Below the pieces are notes generated by a model. It did not search any database. It was not told the origin of the DNA and saw only the letters and a list, made by a program, of their open reading frames with translations. From contig NZ_BAAAWE010000001.1 of the NCBI RefSeq assembly GCF_039534915.1, forward strand, positions 5,146,001-5,210,000: DNA of 64,000 nucleotides, written 5' to 3'. The DNA is from Streptomyces roseofulvus. GTDB taxonomy: Bacteria; Actinomycetota; Actinomycetes; Streptomycetales; Streptomycetaceae. Positions within the stretch are counted from its first letter, which is position 1; each line of letters begins with the position of its first letter. This document shows positions 39,760 to 47,332 of this stretch, one piece after another. Both the position numbers and the translations under genes were made by a program.

Positions 39760-41358
39760 TCAGAGCGGGGTCCGGCGGATCGCCCGGCCCGCGAGGGCGT
39801 CCGTGCGGCGGCCGTCCTCGATCACGAAGCGGCCGGCGACCAGGACGTGCGGGATGCCGACCGGCAGCGTGCGCGGGGCGTCGAAGGTGGCGCCCGCCGC
39901 GACCGTCGCCGGGTCGAAGAGCACCAGGTCCGCCACGTACCCCTCCCGCACCAGGCCCCGGTCCGGCAGCCGCAGCCGGGCCGCCGGCCGCGAGGTCAGA
40001 CGGGCCACGCACTCCTCCAGGGTGAGCACGCCCTCCTCGCGGACGTACCGGCCCAGATACTCGGGGAAGGTGCCGTAGGCGCGCGGATGCGGCTTCGCGC
40101 CCTGGAGGATGCCGTCCGAACCGCCGGTGTGCACCCGGTGCCGCATGATCGCCCGCACGTTCTCCTCGTGGCCGACGTGCTGGAGGATCGTCGTTCCCAG
40201 CCGGTCGGCGAGCAGCAGCGTCCGCGCCTCCTCCCAGCCGGCGAGGCGCCGGCCCACCCGGTCCGCCAGGGCCGGATCCGTGACGCCCGAGACCTCGACC
40301 GTCGACCAGTCGACCGGCACCCCGTGGCAGCCGTCCGAGCCCGTCACCTCCAGGTCGTGGCGGATCCGGTCCGCCGCCGCCCCGTCCGCGAGCCGGGCGA
40401 GGACCGCCGCCGGGCCGCCCTCCTGCGCCCACGACGGCAGCAGGGCGAGGAGCGTGGTGCAGCCGGGGGTGTACGGGTACGTGTCCAGGCTGAGGTCCGC
40501 GCCCGCGTCCAGCGCCCGGTCCAGCAGGGCCAGCAGCTCCGGCGCCCGGCCCTCGTTCTCGCCGAAGTTCAGCGTGGCGTGGGCCAGATGGAGCGCGCAG
40601 CCCGCCTCCCGGGCCAGCGCGATCATCTCCTCGTACGCGCGCAGCGCCCCCGCCCCGTAACTGCGGTGGTGCGGGCAGTAGTAGCCGCCGTAAGTCGCCA
40701 CCACCCGGCACAGCTCGGTGAGTTCGGCGTCCGGTGCGTACATCCCGGGGGTGTAGGTGAGGCCCGACGACATGCCCACCGCGCCCTGCTCCAGGCCCTC
40801 GGCGACGAGCCGCCGCATCCGGTCCAGCTCGGCCGGGGTCGCGGGCCGGTCGGCCCAGCCCATCGCGTGCATCCGGACCGTGCCCTGCGGGACGAGGTAG
40901 GCGGCGTTCACCGCGATGCCCTCGCCGCCGTGGGCCGTGTCCAGCCGGTCCAGGTACTCGCCGACCGTCCGCCAGTCCAGGTCCACATCGGAACCGTCGC
41001 CGTTCCAGCCGGCGATCGCCCGCCGCACCTCCTCCCGGGTGCGGTCGTCGACCGGCGCGTACGACAGGCCGTCCTGGCCCAGCACTTCGAGGGTCACGCC
41101 CTGCGCGGCCTTCGCGCTGTGGTCCGGGTCGCGGAGCAGCGCCAGGTCGCTGTGGGCGTGCATGTCGACGAAGCCGGGGGAGAGGACCAGGCCCTCCGCG
41201 TCGACGGTGCGGGTGGCGGTGGGCCGCTGGCAGCCCGCCGCCGCGGCCTCCCGCACGATCGACACGATCCGGCCCCCGTCCACGGCCACGTCGGCCCGGT
41301 AGGAGGGGCCGCCCGAGCCGTCGACGACCTCCGCGTCCCGGAAGACGAGATCCCACAT
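39760..41358 (-). CDS. N-acyl-D-amino-acid deacylase (D-aminoacylase)
   Basis: The 532-residue amidohydrolase begins WDLVFRDAEVVDGSGGPSYR and has the metal motif FVDMHAHSDLALL, the carboxylate/Cys-type region (VGMSSGLTYTPGMYA), the HHRSYG and HLAHATLNFGEN segments, and GGSDGILQGAKPHPRAYGTF near the end, with the Asp typical of this group. It should hydrolyse N-acyl-D-amino acids to D-amino acid plus carboxylate. It lies 12 bp after the D-serine-dehydratase-like gene, so the two form one operon. Confidence 0.9.
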   Translation of the reverse strand: MWDLVFRDAEVVDGSGGPSYRADVAVDGGRIVSIVREAAAAGCQRPTATRTVDAEGLVLSPGFVDMHAHSDLALLRDPDHSAKAAQGVTLEVLGQDGLSYAPVDDRTREEVRRAIAGWNGDGSDVDLDWRTVGEYLDRLDTAHGGEGIAVNAAYLVPQGTVRMHAMGWADRPATPAELDRMRRLVAEGLEQGAVGMSSGLTYTPGMYAPDAELTELCRVVATYGGYYCPHHRSYGAGALRAYEEMIALAREAGCALHLAHATLNFGENEGRAPELLALLDRALDAGADLSLDTYPYTPGCTTLLALLPSWAQEGGPAAVLARLADGAAADRIRHDLEVTGSDGCHGVPVDWSTVEVSGVTDPALADRVGRRLAGWEEARTLLLADRLGTTILQHVGHEENVRAIMRHRVHTGGSDGILQGAKPHPRAYGTFPEYLGRYVREEGVLTLEECVARLTSRPAARLRLPDRGLVREGYVADLVLFDPATVAAGATFDAPRTLPVGIPHVLVAGRFVIEDGRRTDALAGRAIRRTPL

Positions 41359-41370
41359 CCCGGCCCCCCG

Positions 41371-42639
41371 TCAGAAGAAGGTGCGGACGTAGTCGACGAC
41401 CGTGCCGTCCGCCTCGACCAGCGGGATCAGCTGCCACTTGTCGAAGGACGTGCACGGGTGCGACAGACCCATCCCCACCCAGTCGCCGACCTCCACGTCC
41501 GCCCCGCCCTCGGTGGCCAGCCAGGCGTGCTGGTCCGACAGGGCGGTGACCGTGATCCCGTCGGCCGGCCGGATCTCGCCCGTGCGGGCCGAGCGCACCA
41601 CCTGCGCCTCCGGCAGGTGGAGGTCGTACGCGGCGTCCCGCTTGCCCGCGTTGGTGAACGCCTGCCCCGGCGACGGCCGCGACACCACCTGCGACCACAG
41701 GCGGAACGCCGGCTGGAGCCCGCCCTCCTCGGGGATCCGGTTGAACGGCGTCTTCTCCCGGTACTGGCCGTCGTCGTGCGACACGTACGCGCCCGAGCGC
41801 AGCAGCCTCAGGACCGGCAGGGAGAGCTCCGGGATCTCCGCGAACACGTCCGCGACCGCGTCGAACCACGCACTGCCGCCCGCGCTCACCACGATCTCGC
41901 CGACGGCCGGGTCGAAGCGGCCCTCCTTGTCGAAGGCGGCGGCCAGCCCGGTCAGCCGGCGCAGCCAGCGGCGCACCGACTCCCCGTCGGCGCCCGGCAC
42001 CTCGGCCTCGTACCCGGCGACACCGACCAGCCGGAGCGTGCCGGTCGCGGCGATCGCGTCGGCCACGGCCGTGCACTCCGCCTCCGTACGGGCACCGGTC
42101 CTGGCCCCCTCGCCCGCGCCCAGCTCCACCACCACGTCCAGCGGCCGGCGCGCCCCGGCCGCCCGCAGCGCGTCGTCCATCAGCTCGACCCCGCGCACCG
42201 AGTCGGCGTAGCAGACGAGGCGGAAGTCCGGGTGGGCGTCGAGCTCGGCGGAGAGCCAGCGCAGCGCCACCGGGTCGACCAGCTCGTTGGCGAGGAAGAT
42301 CCGGTCGACGCCGTGGGCGCGGTACACCCGGACCTGGTGGGGGACGGCGGCCGTGATGCCCCAGGCGCCGTGCTCGATCTGGCGGCGGAAGAGCACCGGC
42401 GCCATCGAGGTCTTGCCGTGCGGGGCGAAGGCCAGGCCGTGGCGCTCGGCGTACTCCTCCAGGGCACGCAGGTTGTGTTCGACGGACTCGGCGGAGAGGG
42501 CGAGGACCGGGGTGGTGAAACCGCCGGTGAAGAGGGAGCGGCGCTGGGCGGCCAGCTCGCCGACGGTCAGACCGTCCGCGTCCGGCGGCAGGCCCTTGAA
42601 GCGGTGGTCGACGCGCTCGTCCGACAGGTCGGTCGGCAT
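41371..42639 (-). CDS. PLP-dependent D-serine dehydratase / D-threonine aldolase-like enzyme
   Basis: The 422-residue enzyme has a fold-type III barrel with the PLP lysine in FAPHGKTSMAPVLF and a C-terminal D-Ser-dehydratase-like domain. That domain's SDQHAWL and LSHPCTSFDKW carry the His and Cys that bind zinc in eukaryotic-type D-serine dehydratases (DSD1). It should deaminate or cleave a beta-hydroxy D-amino acid. GGAGGAGGG precedes the ATG. With the D-aminoacylase it gives a route from N-acyl-D-amino acids to keto acids. Confidence 0.87.
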   Translation of the reverse strand: MPTDLSDERVDHRFKGLPPDADGLTVGELAAQRRSLFTGGFTTPVLALSAESVEHNLRALEEYAERHGLAFAPHGKTSMAPVLFRRQIEHGAWGITAAVPHQVRVYRAHGVDRIFLANELVDPVALRWLSAELDAHPDFRLVCYADSVRGVELMDDALRAAGARRPLDVVVELGAGEGARTGARTEAECTAVADAIAATGTLRLVGVAGYEAEVPGADGESVRRWLRRLTGLAAAFDKEGRFDPAVGEIVVSAGGSAWFDAVADVFAEIPELSLPVLRLLRSGAYVSHDDGQYREKTPFNRIPEEGGLQPAFRLWSQVVSRPSPGQAFTNAGKRDAAYDLHLPEAQVVRSARTGEIRPADGITVTALSDQHAWLATEGGADVEVGDWVGMGLSHPCTSFDKWQLIPLVEADGTVVDYVRTFF

Positions 42640-42659
42640 GGATCCCTCCTCCGGGCGGC

Positions 42660-42680
42660 GCATTGCATGATGTGCAACGC
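42660..42680. promoter_or_regulatory. Inverted repeat, candidate IclR operator
   Basis: GCATTGCA-TGATG-TGCAACGC is a 21-bp imperfect palindrome (7 of 8 bases in each arm) with an extra CATTGCGT half at 42682-42689. It is 21 bp upstream of the deaminase ATG and inside the divergent promoter region shared with the kinase-IclR-RidA operon. Confidence 0.58.
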
Positions 42681-42776
42681 CCATTGCGTATGTCGCTCAC
42701 CGCTGTCTAACATCCGGGCCGAGGCCGGGTCAATGGACCCGGCACGGAGGACCAGAGGACCCGCAGGAGCGTGACC

Positions 42777-43922
42777 GTGCCCGGACCGTCGTGCGACGTC
42801 GTCTGCCTGGGCGAGTCCCTGGTGACCTTCCTGCCCACCCGGCCCGGCCGGCTCGCCGACGTCCCCGCCTTCACCCGCGCCATCGGCGGCGCCGAGTCCA
42901 ACGTCGCCTGCGCCCTCGCCGCCGCCGGACACCGCACCCGCTGGGTCGGCCGGGTCGGCACCGACGGCTTCGGCGACCACCTGCTCGCCACCATCGCAGG
43001 GTACGGAGTCGACACCGGCGCCGTCCGCCGCGACCCGCACCGGCCCACCGGCGTCTACTTCCGCACCGACGCCGACCGCGCCACCGACGCCCACGAGGTC
43101 GTCTACTACCGCGCCGGCTCCGCCGCCTCCGCCATGTCGCCGGACACCGTCCCGTACGACACCGTCGCCGACACCCGGATCCTCCACCTCACCGGCATCA
43201 CGGCGGCCCTCTCGCCCGACTGCCGGGACCTCCTCTACGACCTCACCGCCCCCCGCCCCGGCCGCCCCCTCGTCTCCTTCGACGTCAACCACCGCCCGGG
43301 GCTGTGGCGGGACGGCGACGCGGCCGCGGTGCTGCGGGACCTCGCCAACCGGGCGGACGTGGTGTTCGTCGGCGCCGACGAGGCCGAACGCCTCTGGGGC
43401 ACCGCCGACCCCGCCGCCGTGCGCTCCCTCCTGCCGGAGCCGGCGGCGCTGGCCGTCAAGGGCGGCGGGGGCCTGGCGACGACCTTCGAGCTCCCCGCCC
43501 CAGCGACGGAAGCGACTGAAGCGACTGAAGTCCGGAACACGGGCGACGGAATCGGGGCGACCGACGCGACCGAGGTTCCGGGCACGGCCCACGGGGCAGC
43601 GGCGCCCCGCGTCGGAGACAGGGTCACCGCCGTCCCGGCACCCCGCGTCGACGTCGTCTCCACCGTCGGCGCCGGCGACGCCTTCGCCGCCGGCTTCCTC
43701 TCCGCCACCCTCCGCGGCCTCGACCCGCGGACGCGGCTCCGCCACGGTCACCTCATGGCCGCCGCCGCCCTCACCAGCCCCGGCGACCTCGCCGTCCCGC
43801 CGCCGCGCGCTCACGCCGACCGCCTCGCCGCGCTCGGCGACGGGGACTGGGGGAGACTGCACCTCGGCCCCGGGTGGACGTCCGCCGGTACGGAGGCCGA
43901 CGAGGAGGTACGTAACCGATGA
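42777..43922 (+). CDS. PfkB family sugar kinase (KDG kinase-like)
   Basis: The 381-residue kinase has the N-terminal PfkB signature (VVCLGESLVTFLPTRPG, AIGGAESNVACALAAAG), the second motif FDVNHRPGLW and the catalytic Asp in VSTVGAGDAFAAGF. The opening region resembles 2-keto-3-deoxygluconate kinases. A low-complexity insert of about 45 residues (ATEATEATEVRNTGDG... near residues 242-288) lies just before the anion-hole motif and is unusual. I prefer GTG 42777, six bases downstream of the other GTG, because GGAG at 42766 is better spaced. Its stop overlaps the iclR start. Confidence 0.86.
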   Translation: MPGPSCDVVCLGESLVTFLPTRPGRLADVPAFTRAIGGAESNVACALAAAGHRTRWVGRVGTDGFGDHLLATIAGYGVDTGAVRRDPHRPTGVYFRTDADRATDAHEVVYYRAGSAASAMSPDTVPYDTVADTRILHLTGITAALSPDCRDLLYDLTAPRPGRPLVSFDVNHRPGLWRDGDAAAVLRDLANRADVVFVGADEAERLWGTADPAAVRSLLPEPAALAVKGGGGLATTFELPAPATEATEATEVRNTGDGIGATDATEVPGTAHGAAAPRVGDRVTAVPAPRVDVVSTVGAGDAFAAGFLSATLRGLDPRTRLRHGHLMAAAALTSPGDLAVPPPRAHADRLAALGDGDWGRLHLGPGWTSAGTEADEEVRNR

Positions 43923-44695
43923 GCCAGACCGTCGACCGCGCGCTCAGCATCCTGCCGCTGCTCGCGCAGGGCCCCGCCGACCTGGGCCAGGTCGCCGACC
44001 GGCTCGGCGTCCACAAGTCCACCGCCCTGCGGCTGCTGCGCACCCTCCACGAGCACGGCCTCGTCTACCGGCAGCAGGACCAGCGCTACCGGCTCGGCGC
44101 CCGCCTCTTCGCCCTCGCCCAGGAGGCCGTCGAGAACCTCGACGTCCGCGAGATCGCCCACCCCCACCTCGCCGCCCTCAACGAGCGCACCGGCCACACC
44201 GTCCACCTCGCCGTCCACGAGGACGGCGAGGTCCTCTACATCGACAAGGTCGAGAGCCGGTACCCGGTCCGCATGTACTCGCGCATCGGCAAGCCCGTCG
44301 CGATCACCGTCGCCGCCGTCGCCAAACTCCTCCTCGCCGACCTGCCCGAACCCGAACGCCGCGCCCTCGCCGGCAAGCTCGACTACCCCCGTTACACCCC
44401 CCGCTCGACCCCCGACGCCGCCGCCTTCCTCCAGGAACTGGCGACCGTCCGCGAGCAGGGCTGGGCCACCGACCTCGGCGGTCACGAGGAGTCCATCAAC
44501 TGCGTCGCCGCCCCGATCCGCGGCGCCGACGGCCGGGTGGTCGCCGCCATGTCGGTCTCGGCGCCCAACGTCGTCGTCACCGCCGAGGAACTGCTCGCCC
44601 TGCTGCCGCTGGTGCGCCGCACGGCGGAGGCGATCAGCCACGACTACTCCGGCACCCACCCCCCGAAGGAATCCGAGGAATCCGCAGATGACTGA
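43919..44695 (+). CDS. IclR family transcriptional regulator
   Basis: The 258-residue protein has an N-terminal winged helix-turn-helix (QTVDRALSILPLLAQGPADL, DRLGVHKSTALRLLRTLHEH) and an IclR effector domain (GHTVHLAVHEDGEVLYIDKV, GKPVAITVAAVAKLLLADLP, INCVAAPIRGADGRVVAAMS). It overlaps the kinase gene (ATGA) and the ridA gene (8 bp). It probably controls this operon and the divergent D-amino-acid operon through the palindrome at 42660-42680. Confidence 0.93.
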   Translation: MSQTVDRALSILPLLAQGPADLGQVADRLGVHKSTALRLLRTLHEHGLVYRQQDQRYRLGARLFALAQEAVENLDVREIAHPHLAALNERTGHTVHLAVHEDGEVLYIDKVESRYPVRMYSRIGKPVAITVAAVAKLLLADLPEPERRALAGKLDYPRYTPRSTPDAAAFLQELATVREQGWATDLGGHEESINCVAAPIRGADGRVVAAMSVSAPNVVVTAEELLALLPLVRRTAEAISHDYSGTHPPKESEESADD

Positions 44696-45098
44696 GAAGA
44701 CCGCGCTCACGCCCGCCACCCACACCACCCCGCCCGCGACGTTCTCGCACGGCGTGCGGAAGGGGAACATCCTCCAGGTCGCCGGCCAGGTCGGATTCCT
44801 CCCGGCCGTCGAGGGGCAGCCGCCGACGCCCGCCGGCCCGACCCTGCGCGAGCAGACCCTCCAGACCTTCGCCAACGTCAAGGCGATCCTGGAGGAGGGC
44901 GGCGCGAGCTGGGACGACGTGATGATGATGCGCGTCTACCTCACGGACGTCGACCACTTCGCCGAGATGAACGCGCTCTACGACCAGTACTTCGAGGAGC
45001 AGGACCTCAAGGCCCCGCCGGCCGCCCGCACCACCGTCTACGTCGGCCTGCCCAAGGGGCTCCTCATCGAGATCGACGCGCTCGCCGTCCTCGACTGA
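44688..45098 (+). CDS. RidA (YjgF/YER057c/UK114) family imine/enamine deaminase
   Basis: The 136-residue protein has the RidA fold and signature: FSHGVRKGNILQVAGQVGF, TFANVKAILEEGGASWDDVM and the active-site Arg in PPAARTTVYVGLPKGLLIEI. RidA proteins hydrolyse reactive enamines/imines, such as 2-aminoacrylate, released by PLP dehydratases. That matches the divergent D-serine-dehydratase-like gene. The start overlaps the IclR gene by 8 bp. Confidence 0.93.
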   Translation: MTEKTALTPATHTTPPATFSHGVRKGNILQVAGQVGFLPAVEGQPPTPAGPTLREQTLQTFANVKAILEEGGASWDDVMMMRVYLTDVDHFAEMNALYDQYFEEQDLKAPPAARTTVYVGLPKGLLIEIDALAVLD

Positions 45099-45129
45099 GC
45101 CCGCTTGCCCCGCCCACAGGAGCGTCGGC

Positions 45130-45135
45130 CATACT
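45130..45135 (+). promoter_or_regulatory. -10 element of a leaderless promoter
   Basis: CATACT lies 6 bp before GTG 45142. TTGCCC at 45105-45110, 19 bp upstream, is a possible -35. Confidence 0.5.
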
Positions 45136-45141
45136 GCCGCC

Positions 45142-45666
45142 GTGGAGCAGAGCAACGGACCCATACAGCAGCCCCTGCGCGTCGCTTCGGCCGACCCGGG
45201 ATTCATCCCCGGCCTCACGGGAACGGTGGCCCCGCCGAAGGACGCGCCCCAGGACGCCGTCACGGAGGACGCCGTCACGGAGGACGTGACCGCGGTCGAC
45301 GAGCCGGCCGAGGTCGACGCCGCGCCTGAGGACGACGACGCGCCCGAGGACGACGACGCGCCCGAGCCGGCGGCGCCGGCCGACGGCCCCGTCTTCGAGG
45401 CCGCCGACCGGCGGGGGCGGATCGTCGCCGACGCCGAGGGCGTGCGGCTGAGCTACGACGAGGAGGCGTGCGAGTTCCGCTGGGACGAGATCGCCGCCGT
45501 CGAGAGCGAGAAGGGCCGCTTCGGCAAGAAGTTCACCGTCACCGTGCACACCCCCGACCGGCGCTGGTACCCGATCGAGATCGTCGCGCCGGACAGGGGC
45601 GGCATCGCCGGCTGGGAGACCGAGCTGGACGCGGTCCTGGACGCCTACTTCGACGAGGCCTCCTGA
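45142..45666 (+). CDS. Cytoplasmic protein with acidic repeat linker and PH-like C-terminal domain
   Basis: The 174-residue protein has no signal or membrane helix. The first ~85 residues are disordered and acidic, with short in-frame duplications (DAVTE-DAVTE, EDDDAP-EDDDAP). The C-terminal ~85 residues read as a compact beta domain: GRIVADAEGVRLSYDEEACEF, FRWDEIAAVESEKGRFGKKF, TVTVHTPDRRWYPIEIVAP. This resembles small bacterial PH-like or YdbT-type domains, but the match is impressionistic. A leaderless -10 supports the GTG start. It ends 16 bp before the convergent carboxypeptidase gene. Confidence 0.75.
   Translation: MEQSNGPIQQPLRVASADPGFIPGLTGTVAPPKDAPQDAVTEDAVTEDVTAVDEPAEVDAAPEDDDAPEDDDAPEPAAPADGPVFEAADRRGRIVADAEGVRLSYDEEACEFRWDEIAAVESEKGRFGKKFTVTVHTPDRRWYPIEIVAPDRGGIAGWETELDAVLDAYFDEAS
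45253..45363 (+). repeat. Two short in-frame tandem duplications
   Basis: A 15-bp unit (GACGCCGTCACGGAG) is repeated at 45253-45267 and 45268-45282. An 18-bp unit (GAGGACGACGACGCGCCC) is repeated at 45328-45345 and 45346-45363. Both expand the acidic linker of the enclosing gene. Confidence 0.88.
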
Positions 45667-45682
45667 CGCCGGATCAGGGCGG

Positions 45683-47026
45683 TCAGCCGGCGCAGTACTG
45701 CGCCTGCTTGCCGATCGAGCGGTACATGCAGTCCGCGTTCTCCAGGAGCTGGAGCACGGCGTCCCGGTTGCGGCTGGTCTCCCGCTCGATCACCTCGTCG
45801 GGCGGGTAGAAGCCGCCGTTCCAGGACGAGGTCGGGTACATCTCGAAGGTGTACCCGAAGATCCGGTGGGTGCCCCAGAGGTAGTCGTCGATCGACCCGT
45901 CCGTGATGTAGAGGTCGCTCGACTGCTCCGCGGTGTAGCCGTTGCTCGCGGCCATCTTGCCGCCGACCGCGGCGAAGGCGTCGCGGTCGTCCTGGGTCAT
46001 GCCCGGGGCGGTGTCGGCGGTCGTCCAGCCGAACGGCCACAGCACCAGCTCGCTGTACGTGTGGAAGTCGATGGCCGCCCTGATCTGCTGGGTCCCGCCG
46101 ACGACCCGGGAGCGGACGAAGTCGGCGACGACCTTCACCTCGGGGGCCGACTCGGGGGCGGCGCCCCGGTAGGTCTCCGAGCTCTTGGAGCCGGAGGAGC
46201 CGCCGCAGCAGCCCCACTTGTAGTCCCAGTTCCGGTTCATGTCGGTGCCGATGTACGAGGAGCCGGAGTTGGGCTGCCGGTTCTTGCGCCAGCTGCGGTA
46301 GGAGCCGGAGGCGATGTCGTACTCGCCGCCGTCCGGGTTGAGGTCCGGCACGATCCAGATCTCGCGCCCGTTCACCATGTTCGTGACCCGCGCGTCGGTG
46401 CCGTACCCCGCGCCGAGCTCGCGCAGCAGGTAGAGCGCCATCTCGACGGTGAGGTGCTCGCGGGCGTGCTGGTGGTGGGTGAAGAGGACCTCCGGCTCGT
46501 TCTCGTCCACGGCCACGTTGTCGCTGATCTTGATGGCGACGATGTCACGGCCCTGGTAGCTCTTGCCGATGACCCGCTTGCTCATGATCGACGGGTAGGC
46601 GGCGAGCCGCTGGTCGATCTCCGCCGTCATCTCGGCGTGGTTGTGGTACTTGGCGTCGGCGGAGGGGAAGTCGAGGGGTCCGAGGGAGGACCGGCCGGGC
46701 TCGCCGCGGTCGGGCGGGGCCGGCAGGGCGTTCGCCTCGTAGCCGAGCGCCTCGATCCGGGCCAGCTGCCGCGCGTCGGCGCTGACCACGACCGACCGGG
46801 CGTCGACCTCGTCGATCGAGGCGCCGGTGGCGGTGAGCGCGGTGCGGGCGGCGACGGTGGAGGGCCCGGCGATCTCGTACTGCCGGATCACCTCCTCGCC
46901 GCCCCGGGTCGCGCTCACCGGGTCGGCGCCGGCGGGTGAGGAGAGGGCGGAGAGGGGCGCCGCGAGGGCGAGCGCCACGAGGGCCGCGAGGGTGGCGGAC
47001 CTTCTGCCGCGTCGGGGACGTCGCAT
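45683..47026 (-). CDS. Secreted zinc carboxypeptidase (M14 family)
   Basis: The 447-residue precursor has a signal peptide (MRRPRRGRRSATLAALVALA, cleavage near AGAD), a propeptide to about residue 115 and an M14 domain. Zinc ligands are His and Glu in FTHHQHAREHLTVEM and His in AAIDFHTYSELVLWPFG. The substrate-binding Arg/Asn region is VNGREIWIVPDLNPDG... MNRNWDYKWG, and the general-base Glu is in YTFEMYP. It resembles Streptomyces carboxypeptidase SG/T, which releases C-terminal residues outside the cell. AGGAGA precedes the ATG. Confidence 0.93.
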   Translation of the reverse strand: MRRPRRGRRSATLAALVALALAAPLSALSSPAGADPVSATRGGEEVIRQYEIAGPSTVAARTALTATGASIDEVDARSVVVSADARQLARIEALGYEANALPAPPDRGEPGRSSLGPLDFPSADAKYHNHAEMTAEIDQRLAAYPSIMSKRVIGKSYQGRDIVAIKISDNVAVDENEPEVLFTHHQHAREHLTVEMALYLLRELGAGYGTDARVTNMVNGREIWIVPDLNPDGGEYDIASGSYRSWRKNRQPNSGSSYIGTDMNRNWDYKWGCCGGSSGSKSSETYRGAAPESAPEVKVVADFVRSRVVGGTQQIRAAIDFHTYSELVLWPFGWTTADTAPGMTQDDRDAFAAVGGKMAASNGYTAEQSSDLYITDGSIDDYLWGTHRIFGYTFEMYPTSSWNGGFYPPDEVIERETSRNRDAVLQLLENADCMYRSIGKQAQYCAG

Positions 47027-47332
47027 GGTGTCTCCTGGGTGGGGAGTGTGGGGGAGTGCGACAACAGGTGCGGGTGTCCGGGACACAGGGTGAGGCCATG
47101 TCATGGACGGGTCAAGGTAGCGAGTTCGGCCATGGTCGTCGCCACGCTAGGCGACCGAAGACCGGAAACGGCGGCACGGCGCCGCCGGGGCGGGGAGGCG
47201 CGGCGCGGCGCGGTGCCGTCGGCCCGGAAGCCGCGGGGTCTCGGCCCGCAAGCCGCCCGACCGGTCACCGGTCGGAGACGCGGCACGGCGCCGCCGGAGG
47301 GTCCGGCGGCGCCGCGATGGGGGTTCGTGCGG
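47027..47332. other. 306-bp intergenic region, carboxypeptidase promoter and chitinase terminator
   Basis: The right part holds the chitinase terminator (47286-47314). The left part should hold the carboxypeptidase promoter: a minus-strand TTGACC at 47114-47109 is the only -35-like hexamer I see, without a clear -10. I see no gene here. Confidence 0.5.
47286..47314 (-). terminator. Terminator after chitinase gene
   Basis: A 13-bp perfect stem (CGGCGCCGCCGGA at 47286-47298 with TCCGGCGGCGCCG at 47302-47314) has a GGG loop and lies 19 bp beyond the chitinase stop. Confidence 0.75.
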
